64,000 bases of DNA from Streptomyces kurssanovii (lineage in GTDB: Bacteria > Actinomycetota > Actinomycetes > Streptomycetales > Streptomycetaceae), in NCBI RefSeq assembly GCF_014649695.1, contig NZ_BMTN01000002.1, positions 682,001 through 746,000 of the forward strand, given 5' to 3'. The notes beneath the pieces were generated by a model that was not told the origin of the DNA, ran no database searches, and saw only the letters and a list, made by a program, of their open reading frames with translations. Position numbers and translations under genes: made by a program. Positions 42,784 to 50,992 of this stretch are shown here, in pieces. How positions within the stretch are numbered: the first letter of the stretch is position 1; each line of letters begins with the position of its first letter.

Positions 42784-44838
42784 ATGCGTATCCGTACCGA
42801 CTTCCCGTACGAAACGGTCCACACGGATCTCCGCATCACGCTGCCCGGCCCGCCGGGGATCCCCGGGGACTCCCCCGACGCCGGCGGACCCGTCGATCTG
42901 TACGCGCGGGTGTGGCGGCCGGTCACCGACGAGCCCGTGCCCGCACTGCTCGAGTACGCGCCGCACCGGCTCACCGACGCGACGGCGGTCCGCGACGGTG
43001 AACGCCACCCCTGGTACGCGGGCCACGGCTACGCCTCCGTGCGGGTCGACGTACGCGGCCACGGGAACAGCGGCGGCGTCCCCGGCGGAGAGTACGACGC
43101 GGTCGAGCTCGCCGACGGCGTCGCGGTGATCGAGTGGCTCTCCCGGCAGCCGTGGTGCAGCGGCCGGGTCGGCATGTTCGGGATCGGCACGGGCGGCCGG
43201 AGCGCGCTGCGCATCGCGGCACTCGCGCCGGAACCGCTGCGGGCGGTGGTGGTCGTGGACGCGAGCGACGACCCGTACGACAACGACGGCCCCTACACCG
43301 GCGGTGCCGTCGCAGCCCAGGGGCCGCACTCGACGGCCGCGGGCCGGCTGGCGCTCGCGGCCCGGCCGCCCGACCCGCTCCACACGGGCGACGGATGGCT
43401 CGCGATGTGGCTCGCGCGGCTGGAGGCCCTCACCCCCGCGGCCCACACCTGGCTGGCCCACCCACTGCGCGACGAGTTCTGGCGGAGCGCCGGCGTCGGC
43501 GACGACACCGCGGCGGTGCGGGCCGCCGTGCTGGCCGTGAGCGGACTGCACACGCCGTACCGGGACACGGTGCTCCGGCTGGTCGGGAAGCTCCCCGCCG
43601 ACCGGGTGCGCGGACTGATCGGGCCATGGCCGCACCAGTACCCGGACCGGAACCCCGATCAGGAAGGCGGGCAGGAGCATCCGGGAGAAAAGAGCCCGGC
43701 GATCGGCTTTCTCCAGGAGACGCTCCGGTGGTGGGACCACTGGCTCAAGGACAAGGACACGGGCGTGCTGTCGGAGCCGCTGCTGCGGTGCAGGCTCGGG
43801 ACGGCCGACCCTTCACGGGGCCACTGGACCGGGACGGACGGGTGGCCGCCGCCGCAGGTCACCGTCGTCCCGTACGCGCTGGGCGGCGGCCCTGTCGTCG
43901 TCGACTCGCCGCTCCGCACCGGGACGGACGCGGGCCGCTTCCTGCCGGTCGGCCACGACGGCGATCTGCCGCCGGACCAGCGGGAGGAGGACGCGCGGTC
44001 GGTGTGTTTCGAGTTCCCCGTCGGCGAGGACGCCCTCACCGTTCTCGGCCGTCCCCGGGTGACCCTGCGGCTGCGTCCCGCCGCCTCCGGCGGGACGGTC
44101 GTGGTGCGGATCTGCGATGTCGCCCCCGACGGCCTCTCCACGCTCGTCACCCGCGGTGCGCTGAACCTCGCCGCCCGCCGCGGCCCGGAGCGTGCGGTGC
44201 CCTGGCCTGCCGGCACGGCGGAGGACGTGACGTTCGAGCCGGCGGCGGCCTGCCACGTGTTCGAGCCGGGCCACCGCATCCGGCTCGCCGTCTCCTCCGT
44301 GTACTGGCCGTGGATCTGGCCGCACCCGGCCTCCGGTGGCTTCACCCTCGACCCGGCGGGTTCCCGGCTCGACCTGCCGGTCCGGCAACGGCCGGTGAGG
44401 CAGGAGCGGGAGGAGCCCGTCCGCTTCGCGGAGCCGGAGCACTCCGCGGCGCCCCCGGTCGCCGTCCCGCAGACGCTCGACGAGCAGCCGCCGCGGCTGC
44501 TGCTCACCCGCGATGTGCCGGCCGGCCGCTGGACCCTCGCGGCGACACCCCACCGTGGCGGCACCCGTGTGCACCCGGACGGCCTGGAGTACACGGAGGA
44601 GTGCCACGAGACGTACACGATCGAGGACGGCGACCCGCTCTCCGCCCGCGCCCGCGCCGAGTGGACGATCCGGCTGCACCGCCCGGAGGCGGCCTGGGAC
44701 GTTCGCGTGGAGACGCGCTCGGGGATCAGCCGCGAGGCGGCCGGTTTCGTCACCTCCGACGAGCTGGTGTGCAGGCACGGCGACGAGATCGTCTTCCACC
44801 GCACCTGGGAGAAGCGCGTCTCCCGGCCGGCGGGCTGA
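42784..44838 (+). CDS. CocE/NonD-family hydrolase-like protein lacking the nucleophile serine
   Basis: The 684-residue protein has the X-Pro dipeptidyl-peptidase/CocE layout: an alpha/beta-hydrolase domain (VWRPVTDEPVPALLEYAPHR, YASVRVDVRGHGNSGG, VIEWLSRQPWCSGRVGMFGIGTGG), a cap region, the His loop LIGPWPHQYPDRN, and a C-terminal jelly-roll domain (VTLRLRPAASGGTVVVRICDVAPDG). In active members the nucleophile elbow reads FGISWGG or similar; here it is FGIGTGG, so Gly135 (codon GGC at 43186) replaces Ser. The rest of the triad region looks kept. The protein is either inactive as a hydrolase or uses another residue. I use the ATG at 42784; an upstream GTG-like start at 42724 would run through the operator-like repeat. 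Confidence 0.82.
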   Translation: MRIRTDFPYETVHTDLRITLPGPPGIPGDSPDAGGPVDLYARVWRPVTDEPVPALLEYAPHRLTDATAVRDGERHPWYAGHGYASVRVDVRGHGNSGGVPGGEYDAVELADGVAVIEWLSRQPWCSGRVGMFGIGTGGRSALRIAALAPEPLRAVVVVDASDDPYDNDGPYTGGAVAAQGPHSTAAGRLALAARPPDPLHTGDGWLAMWLARLEALTPAAHTWLAHPLRDEFWRSAGVGDDTAAVRAAVLAVSGLHTPYRDTVLRLVGKLPADRVRGLIGPWPHQYPDRNPDQEGGQEHPGEKSPAIGFLQETLRWWDHWLKDKDTGVLSEPLLRCRLGTADPSRGHWTGTDGWPPPQVTVVPYALGGGPVVVDSPLRTGTDAGRFLPVGHDGDLPPDQREEDARSVCFEFPVGEDALTVLGRPRVTLRLRPAASGGTVVVRICDVAPDGLSTLVTRGALNLAARRGPERAVPWPAGTAEDVTFEPAAACHVFEPGHRIRLAVSSVYWPWIWPHPASGGFTLDPAGSRLDLPVRQRPVRQEREEPVRFAEPEHSAAPPVAVPQTLDEQPPRLLLTRDVPAGRWTLAATPHRGGTRVHPDGLEYTEECHETYTIEDGDPLSARARAEWTIRLHRPEAAWDVRVETRSGISREAAGFVTSDELVCRHGDEIVFHRTWEKRVSRPAG

Positions 44839-44921
44839 ACCGGCTGCCCGGCACGGTGCCGTGACCGTGGTGCGGCCACGTAACGTGTCACCCACATCCG
44901 TGGAAAGCGAGGCAAGCACCG

Positions 44922-46148
44922 ATGCCCGAGCAGAGCCCGCTCGATCTCGCCGAGGGCGATCCCTTCGGCCCGCACAACCTTCCGTACGGCGTCTTCACCA
45001 CGGCCGGCGAACCCGACCGCAGGCGGCTCGGTGTCCGGATCGGGAGTCATGTGCTCGACGTCGGCGCCGCCGCGCACGCGCTCGGCTCCCCCTACGCCGG
45101 ACTGCTGGCCCGGCCGAGCCTCGACCCGCTGCTGGCGGCCGGGCGTACGACGTGGCGCGATGTGCGCAGGGCCATCACCGCCTGGGTCACGGTGCCGGCG
45201 CACCGGCCCGACATAGAGCCGCTGCTGCACCCGCTGGACGCCGTGACGATGCACCTCCCGTACGAGGTGGCGGACTACGTCGACTTCTACGCGAGCGAGC
45301 ACCACGCCACCAACGTGGGCCGGATCTTCCGCCCCGACGGCGAGCCGCTGACGCCCAACTGGAAGCACCTGCCGATCGGTTACCACGGCAGGTCCGGCAC
45401 GGTCGTCGTCTCCGGCACCGATGTCGTACGCCCCTCGGGGCAGCGCAAGGCGCCCGCCGACCCCGCGCCCGTCTTCGGGCCCTCCGTGAAGCTCGACATC
45501 GAGGCCGAGGTCGGCTTCCTCGTCGGTACGCCCTCGGAGCAGGGGAAGCCGGTGGCCCTCGCGGACTTCCGCGACCACGTCTTCGGCCTCTTCCTGCTCA
45601 ACGACTGGTCGGCGCGCGACATCCAGGCCTGGGAGTACGTGCCGCTCGGCCCGTTCCTCGGCAAGTCCTTCGCCACGTCCGTCGCCGCCTGGGTGACCCC
45701 GCTGGAGGCACTGGACGCGGCAAGGACCGCCCCGCCCGCGCGCGACGTCGAGCTGCTGCCCTACCTCGACGACTCGGCGGAGGAGGAGCCGGGCGGATTC
45801 GACGTACGGATCTCGGTGGCGATCAACGGCCAGGTCGTCGCGGAGCCGCCGTTCGGCACCATGTACTGGACGGCCGCCCAGCAACTGGCCCATATGACGG
45901 TCAACGGCGCCTCTCTGCGCACGGGCGACCTCTACGGCTCCGGCACCGTCAGCGGCCCCGAGGTGAACCAGCGCGGTTCGCTGCTCGAGCTCACCTGGAA
46001 CGGCCGCGACGCCCTCGAGCTGCCGGAAGGCAAGCGGACGTTCCTCGAGGACGGCGACGTGGTCACGCTCACGGCCTGGGCCCCGGGCCCGGACGGTGTA
46101 CGGGTCGGGCTCGGCGAGGTCACGGGGCGCATCGTCCCCGCTCCCTGA
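44922..46148 (+). CDS. fahA: Fumarylacetoacetase
   Basis: This enzyme of 408 residues hydrolyses fumarylacetoacetate to fumarate and acetoacetate, the last step of tyrosine (homogentisate) breakdown. The metal and catalytic residues are in VDFYASEHHATNVG (Asp, Glu, His), EAEVGFLVG (two Glu ligands) and LLNDWSARDIQAWEYVPLGPFLGKSF (Asp and Lys). GSGTVSGP near the C-terminus and the length match the family. No other tyrosine-catabolic gene (hmgA, hppD) lies in the window. It ends at a strong terminator. Confidence 0.93.
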   Translation: MPEQSPLDLAEGDPFGPHNLPYGVFTTAGEPDRRRLGVRIGSHVLDVGAAAHALGSPYAGLLARPSLDPLLAAGRTTWRDVRRAITAWVTVPAHRPDIEPLLHPLDAVTMHLPYEVADYVDFYASEHHATNVGRIFRPDGEPLTPNWKHLPIGYHGRSGTVVVSGTDVVRPSGQRKAPADPAPVFGPSVKLDIEAEVGFLVGTPSEQGKPVALADFRDHVFGLFLLNDWSARDIQAWEYVPLGPFLGKSFATSVAAWVTPLEALDAARTAPPARDVELLPYLDDSAEEEPGGFDVRISVAINGQVVAEPPFGTMYWTAAQQLAHMTVNGASLRTGDLYGSGTVSGPEVNQRGSLLELTWNGRDALELPEGKRTFLEDGDVVTLTAWAPGPDGVRVGLGEVTGRIVPAP

Positions 46149-46168
46149 CGTCCCTCCCGCTCAGGATG

Positions 46169-46204
46169 AAGGCCCGGCCCCCCGGCTCAGGGGTGCCGGG
46201 CCTT
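46169..46204 (+). terminator. Terminator between fumarylacetoacetase and dioxygenase genes
   Basis: AAGGCCCGGC (46169-46178) and GCCGGGCCTT (46195-46204) form a ten-base stem, flanked by A and T at the base. It lies between converging genes and can act in both directions. Confidence 0.8.
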
Positions 46205-46236
46205 CGCGCGGTCCCCTCAGCCGCACCCCGCCGTGG

Positions 46237-47106
46237 TCACTCGGCCCGCCAGAGCGCCGGGACCGACGGTGGCTCCCAGCCGGGCTGGGCCTGATGCCCC
46301 TGGAGGCACGCATAGGTGACACCTCCATAGGTCACGCGGGCGCCCGGCGCGTGCGTCGTGCCCACGGCCCATGTGCCGCCGGGCGGAGGTGTGGTGGGCC
46401 CCTCGGTCGGGCCCGGTCCCGGGGTCTGCGGCACGTTCAGCACGAAGTCGAAGGCCGCCTCCTTGGCGCCGCCGCTGTCACGCACCGTCATCAGCAGCCG
46501 CGGGTCGAACAGCGCGTCGGTGTTGTTGCGGGGCTCGTTCGGGAAGTAGAGCTGGGTGGTCAGCACCGGGCGGCCGGGAGCCTGCAGCTTGACGTGGAGG
46601 TGCCGGGTGCGGCCCGGGTACAGACCCGGCACGATCGTGGTGAGCGAGAACGCGCCCCGGGCGTCGGTGAACTGGTGCCCGCGGAAGCGGAAGCCCACGT
46701 TGTCGTAGGCGCCGTTGACGTCGGCCTGCCAGAAGTCGAGCAGGACGCCGCTCAGGGGCAGGCAGGCCGGCCCGAAGACATAGCCGGTCACGGTCAGCCG
46801 CGTGCCCGGGGTGCCCGCCTCCAGCAGCGAGGACCGCCGGGGCGAGTTCGGCTTGAAGTAGGGACCTTCCGTCTGTGGTGGCGTCGGGTCGTCGCCGTCG
46901 TCGCACTCGGGGGTGAGGGCGGGGGCCTCCCCTGTCGCGGAGGCGGTCCGCGCCAGCGCCGGCACGCCCATGAGCGCGATGGGCGCCGCCACGGTCGCGG
47001 CGAGCGCCGCGCGCAGCACCGTCTTGCGGCTGGGACGGTGGTCCGTTGCCGCTTCGGTGCCCGTCGTTTCCGGGAGTTCCCCGGTCGTGCCGGTGTCGCC
47101 GTCCAT
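46237..47106 (-). CDS. Secreted intradiol ring-cleavage dioxygenase with carbohydrate-binding module
   Basis: The 289-residue protein begins with a signal of Tat style (SRKTVLRAALAATVAAPIAL, with Arg-Lys instead of Arg-Arg). The catalytic domain has ETEGPYF-like TEGPYFKPNSPRRS, GVLLDFWQADVNGAYDN and GLYPGRTRHLHVKLQ, giving the Tyr/Tyr/His/His ligands for non-haem Fe(III). After a Pro/Gly/Thr linker (PGPGPTEGPTTPPPGG) comes a CBM5/12 module of about 43 residues (WAVGTTHAPGARVTYGGVTY, ending ALWRAE). A Streptomyces enzyme of the same architecture (SACTE_2871) cleaves catechols and binds lignin-like polymer. I chose ATG 47106, with AAGGAG nine bases upstream. The AraC gene is upstream in the same operon. 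Confidence 0.9.
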   Translation of the reverse strand: MDGDTGTTGELPETTGTEAATDHRPSRKTVLRAALAATVAAPIALMGVPALARTASATGEAPALTPECDDGDDPTPPQTEGPYFKPNSPRRSSLLEAGTPGTRLTVTGYVFGPACLPLSGVLLDFWQADVNGAYDNVGFRFRGHQFTDARGAFSLTTIVPGLYPGRTRHLHVKLQAPGRPVLTTQLYFPNEPRNNTDALFDPRLLMTVRDSGGAKEAAFDFVLNVPQTPGPGPTEGPTTPPPGGTWAVGTTHAPGARVTYGGVTYACLQGHQAQPGWEPPSVPALWRAE

Positions 47107-47144
47107 GCCTGCTCCTTGGTGGGGGGCGGGGGTCGACAACGAAC

Positions 47145-48095
47145 CTACGCAGACGGCTCCGGGCGGACGATGGACCGGAGCCGGTGGTCATGGTGAATAT
47201 CGCCGTGGACGTCGCCGCCGCGCCGGAAGTCGCCGGGGCTCACCCCGGTCTCCCGCCGGAAGAAGCGGCAGAAGTACGCGGGGTCGCTGAAACCGGCCCG
47301 GTCCGCCACCTGCCGCACCGTGAGGTCCGTCCTGGCCAGCAGCCTCTTGGCCTCGTGGGTGCGGGCCTCGCGGATCAGCCGGCCGGGAGTCCTGCCGGTC
47401 GCCGCTTTGACCGCCTCGGCGAGGTATCCGCCGCTGACGCCGATCCGGTCCGCGCAGGCGGCCGCCGACCACAGGGCGGGCTCGTTGCGCGCGACGAGCC
47501 GCAGGAACTCCTGCGCCACCGCGCCGGGGCGGGTGAGCGGCGGTGGCGGAGCGGGCTCCGGCAGGCGTGCCGTGCGGACGACGAGGATGTGGAGCAGCGC
47601 CCGCAGCACGGTGGCGAACCCCGCCGCGCCCCGGCGGTACTCGTCGTCGAGGTCGGCGATCAGCCGGGCGGTCCGCCCGTGGGTCTGCTCGTCCAGGTCC
47701 CGCCACGGGCGCTCCGCGAGCCGCCGCAGCAGTTCCCGGTCGCCGGGATGGTCCAGCAGGAAGTCCTCGGTGAACAGCACGACGGATCCCTCCAGCCCCG
47801 ACGCGCCCTCCCAGTGGTGCACCTGTCCGGGAGCGATGACGCACAGGTGCGGCGGCCGCAGCCGCCACCGGGAGAGGTCGACCACATGGGCGCCGGTCCC
47901 GCCGGTGACATGGACGATCTCGTAGAAGGTGTGCCGGTGCGGGAAGGCGGCCCGGGACATGGGGCCGATGGTGTCGAAGGTGCCGATCGCGAACGGCATC
48001 GCGTTCGGCAGGGGCACCTCCAGGCGGTGCATGGGCAGTGCGCCCGGCTGCGGTTCGGGGCCGGGCGTCCCCGGCAGGACTGTGGTGCCGCGCAT
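47145..48095 (-). CDS. AraC-family regulator
   Basis: The 316-residue regulator has an N-terminal cupin-like sensor (FPHRHTFYEIVHVTGGTGAHVVD, CVIAPGQVHHWEG) and a C-terminal double helix-turn-helix: WSAAACADRIGVSGGYLAEAVKAATGRTPGRLI and LTVRQVADRAGFSDPAYFCRFFRRETGVSPGDFR. It is 38 bases upstream of the dioxygenase gene and in the same direction, so both are probably one operon and it probably activates the dioxygenase in response to an aromatic or sugar ligand (inference). ATG at 48095. Confidence 0.9.
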   Translation of the reverse strand: MRGTTVLPGTPGPEPQPGALPMHRLEVPLPNAMPFAIGTFDTIGPMSRAAFPHRHTFYEIVHVTGGTGAHVVDLSRWRLRPPHLCVIAPGQVHHWEGASGLEGSVVLFTEDFLLDHPGDRELLRRLAERPWRDLDEQTHGRTARLIADLDDEYRRGAAGFATVLRALLHILVVRTARLPEPAPPPPLTRPGAVAQEFLRLVARNEPALWSAAACADRIGVSGGYLAEAVKAATGRTPGRLIREARTHEAKRLLARTDLTVRQVADRAGFSDPAYFCRFFRRETGVSPGDFRRGGDVHGDIHHDHRLRSIVRPEPSA

Positions 48096-48186
48096 CGTGC
48101 CGCTCCCTCACACCAGGACATGACAGGTCCAGACCAAGGTCACGATGACACGAGTCGTACCGGCACGGAACAGGTCCCGCGCCGGG

Positions 48187-48492
48187 TCATCCCTCGACGA
48201 GTCTGATCACGACGACGAAGGACGCGCCGAGCAGCAGCAGCCCGGCACCGGTGGCACGCCACCGCCGATGTCCGCGCACGAGATCCCTGAGGCACCCGGT
48301 GAGCGCCACGGCAGCGGCGACCAGGCCGAGGCCGCCGACGGCGGCCGCGGTCCAGTACGCCCAGGCGTGTTCACCCAGGAACCGGAGCAACAGCATTGCG
48401 GGCAGAAGCAGCACGAGCGGCCAGGTGCCGTCGCTGCCGGCACGCTCCTCGGACGGGCCGTTCGTCCCCTGATGGCTGTCCCGGCTGTTCAT
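48187..48492 (-). CDS. Small membrane protein with three helices
   Basis: I do not recognise the family. The 101-residue product has a polar N-terminus with Ser/Gly/Glu, then three hydrophobic segments (WPLVLLLPAMLLLRFLG, WTAAAVGGLGLVAAAVALTG, ATGAGLLLLGASFVVVI), separated by a basic loop (RDLVRGHRRWR). Such small membrane proteins are frequent in Streptomyces. It precedes the AraC gene by 91 bases in the same direction; a link to it is unproven. Confidence 0.6.
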   Translation of the reverse strand: MNSRDSHQGTNGPSEERAGSDGTWPLVLLLPAMLLLRFLGEHAWAYWTAAAVGGLGLVAAAVALTGCLRDLVRGHRRWRATGAGLLLLGASFVVVIRLVEG

Positions 48493-48665
48493 GGCTTCCC
48501 CCGCGGTCTCGGTGATCGGTCGGCGACAGAGCCGGACAGTGGTGCGCCCGGCCCGTCCTTAGGACGTCAAATCGCGGTGACTCGTTGACACGTGCGCAGG
48601 GTGTTGATCCGTTTCCGCCCGATACGCTGGACAGGCCCGCGAGACTCCGCCCCATGGGAGCACTG

Positions 48666-49274
48666 ATGAGCGTGGAACCAACGGCGCGAAGGGCCGAGTG
48701 GCCGGTCCCGCCCGTGGGCGGCTGGACCGCCGACGACCTGGACAAGCTTCCGAACCTGCCTCCGCACACGGAGCTGATCGACGGGAGCCTCGTCTTCGTG
48801 AGTCCGCAGACCCTTTTCCACTCGCGAGCGGTGAGCTTCTTCGAGTGGCAGCTGCAGTCGCTGGCACCGGAGGACTTCGAGGTCGTCCGCGAGTTCACCA
48901 TCGACATCGACCGGCAGAACCGGCCGGAGCCCGACGTGATCGTCGTGCCCGAGCATGTGATCCAGGACCCGGAGCAGACCCGCTTCCCCGCCGAGACCGT
49001 GCGGCTCGCGATCGAGGTCGTTTCCACCGAGTCGATGTCCCGGGACCGGGAGACCAAGCCGCTGAAGTACGCGCGGGCCGGCATCCCGGTGTACTGGCGC
49101 GTGGAGAACGACAACGGCCGCGCCGTCGTCTACGTGTTCGAGCTGGAACCGAACACCGGCCAGTACACCAGCACCGGGATCTTCCGGGGCCGGATGAAGG
49201 TCGATGTCCCGTTCGCCGTCGATCTCGATCTGACGGCGATCACCACCAAGCGCCGGCGGCCCCGCGAGCAGTAG
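48666..49274 (+). CDS. Uma2-family putative nuclease (PD-(D/E)XK fold)
   Basis: This 202-residue protein shows the Uma2 (DUF820) pattern: WTADDLDKLPNLPPHTELIDGSLVFVSP, FEVVREFTIDIDRQNRPEPDVIVV with the acidic E-x-P-D site, and VRLAIEVVSTESMSRDRETKPLKYARAGIPVYWRVE with the E-x-x-S and K. These residues form a restriction-endonuclease-like active site. Uma2 genes are very numerous in Streptomyces and cyanobacteria; their biological job is unknown. ATG 48666 follows GGGAGC. It converges on the main nuo operon. Confidence 0.86.
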   Translation: MSVEPTARRAEWPVPPVGGWTADDLDKLPNLPPHTELIDGSLVFVSPQTLFHSRAVSFFEWQLQSLAPEDFEVVREFTIDIDRQNRPEPDVIVVPEHVIQDPEQTRFPAETVRLAIEVVSTESMSRDRETKPLKYARAGIPVYWRVENDNGRAVVYVFELEPNTGQYTSTGIFRGRMKVDVPFAVDLDLTAITTKRRRPREQ

Positions 49275-49282
49275 GACGCGCC

Positions 49283-49321
49283 GAAGGTCCGGCCTCTCCC
49301 CCGAGGAGACGCCGGACCTTC
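49283..49321. terminator. Bidirectional terminator between uma2-like gene and nuoN
   Basis: GAAGGTCCGGC (49283-49293) and GCCGGACCTTC (49311-49321) make an 11-base perfect stem with a 17-base loop. It lies between the stops of the Uma2 gene and the last gene of the main nuo operon and can end both transcripts. Confidence 0.8.
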
Positions 49322-49336
49322 TCGCTGTGCCGCCCG

Positions 49337-50992
49337 TCAGCGGACGAACACGCCTGCCTGGCTCGCCAGATCCAGGAAGTACTGCGGGGCGAGACCGAGC
49401 ACCAGCGTGACCGCGACGCCGACCCCGATCGTCGTCATCGTCAGCGGCGACGGCACCGCGACCGTCGGGCCCTCCGGCTTCGGCTCGCTGAAGAACATCA
49501 GCACGATGACCCGGATGTAGAAGAACGCGGCGATCGCCGACGAGATCACGCCGACCACGACCAGCGCCCCGGCGCCGCCTTCGGCAGCCGCCTTGAAGAC
49601 CGCGAACTTGCCCGCGAAACCGGAGGTCAGCGGGATGCCCGCGAAGGCCAGCAGGAACACCGCGAAGACGGCGGCCACCAGCGGTGAACGCCGCCCGAGC
49701 CCCGCCCACTTGGACAGGTGCGTGGCCTCGCCGCCCGCGTCGCGGACCAGGGTGACGACCGCGAACGCGCCGATCGTCACGAAGGAGTAGGCCAGCAGGT
49801 AGAAGAGGACGGACGAGATGCCCTCGGGGGTCGTGGCGATGACACCGGCGAGGATGAAACCGGCGTGGGCGATCGACGAGTACGCCAGCAGCCGCTTGAT
49901 ATCGGTCTGTGTGATCGCGACGATCGCACCGCCGAGCATGGTGACGATGGCGATCGCCCACATGACCGGCTGCCAGTCCCAGGCGAGACCCGGCAGCGCC
50001 ACGTACAGCAGCCGCAGCAGCGCGCCGAAGGCGGCGACCTTGGTGGCCGCGGCCATGAAGCCGGTGACCGGGGTCGGCGCGCCCTGGTAGACGTCCGGCG
50101 TCCACATGTGGAACGGCACCGCGCCGACCTTGAACAGCAGGCCCATAAGGATCAGCGCGCCACCGATCAGCAGCAGCGCGTCGTTGCCCATGGTGTCGGC
50201 GAGCGCCGGGTCGATGGTGCGCACGCTGCCCTCGACGACGTCCGCGATCCGGGCGTACGAGACGGAGCCCGCGTAGCCGTAGACCAGGGCGATGCCGAAG
50301 AGGAGGAACGCGGAGGAGAACGCGCCCAGCAGGAAGTACTTCACCGCGGCCTCCTGCGACATGAGCCGCTTGCGGCGGGCCACGGCGCACAGGAGGTACA
50401 GCGGGAGGGAGAACACCTCGAGGGCGATGAACAGCGTCAGCAGATCGTTGGCGGCCGGGAAGACCAGCATGCCGGTGATCGCGAACAGCACGAGCGGGAA
50501 CACCTCTGTGGTGGTGAACCCCGCCTTGACCGCGGCTTTCTCGTGCTCGCTGCCCGGTACGGCGGCGGCCTCCGCGGCGAACGAGTCGATGCGGTTGCCG
50601 TGCGCCGCCGGGTCGAGCCGGCGTTCGGCGAAGGTGAACACCGACACCAGCGAGGCCAGCAGGATGGTGCCCTGCAGGAACAGCGCCGGGCCGTCGACGG
50701 CGATGGCGCCCATCGCCGCGATCTGCTTCTCGGTGGTGCCGTATCCGCCGGCGGCGAGCCCGACGACCGCCGCGAAGGCGGCCGCGAGCGCGACGGTGGT
50801 GAGGAACAGCTGTGTGTAGTAGCGGGCCCTGCGCGGGACGAACGCCTCCACCAGGATGCCCAGGACGGCCGCGCCGACGACGATCAGCACGGGCGCCAGT
50901 TGTGCGTACTCGATGTGGGGCGTGGGGATCTTGCCGAGGGGCTCGACCTCCGCCGCCGTTGTCCACAGGCTGTGGACAGCTGTAGCGCTCAC
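49337..50992 (-). CDS. nuoN: NADH-quinone oxidoreductase subunit N, main operon
   Basis: This is the 551-residue antiporter-like subunit at the end of the main operon. FIALEVFSLPLYLLCAVARRK holds the conserved Glu and GLLFKVGAVPFHMWTPDVYQGAPTPVTGFMA the pump Lys and NuoN-type PFHMWTPDVYQGAP signature. A hydrophilic insertion (ERRLDPAAHGNRIDSFAAEAAAVPGSEHEK, about residues 123-152) is common in actinobacterial NuoN. GTG start overlaps the nuoM stop as GTGA. It is clearly diverged from the second-cluster NuoN. Confidence 0.95.
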   Translation of the reverse strand: MSATAVHSLWTTAAEVEPLGKIPTPHIEYAQLAPVLIVVGAAVLGILVEAFVPRRARYYTQLFLTTVALAAAFAAVVGLAAGGYGTTEKQIAAMGAIAVDGPALFLQGTILLASLVSVFTFAERRLDPAAHGNRIDSFAAEAAAVPGSEHEKAAVKAGFTTTEVFPLVLFAITGMLVFPAANDLLTLFIALEVFSLPLYLLCAVARRKRLMSQEAAVKYFLLGAFSSAFLLFGIALVYGYAGSVSYARIADVVEGSVRTIDPALADTMGNDALLLIGGALILMGLLFKVGAVPFHMWTPDVYQGAPTPVTGFMAAATKVAAFGALLRLLYVALPGLAWDWQPVMWAIAIVTMLGGAIVAITQTDIKRLLAYSSIAHAGFILAGVIATTPEGISSVLFYLLAYSFVTIGAFAVVTLVRDAGGEATHLSKWAGLGRRSPLVAAVFAVFLLAFAGIPLTSGFAGKFAVFKAAAEGGAGALVVVGVISSAIAAFFYIRVIVLMFFSEPKPEGPTVAVPSPLTMTTIGVGVAVTLVLGLAPQYFLDLASQAGVFVR

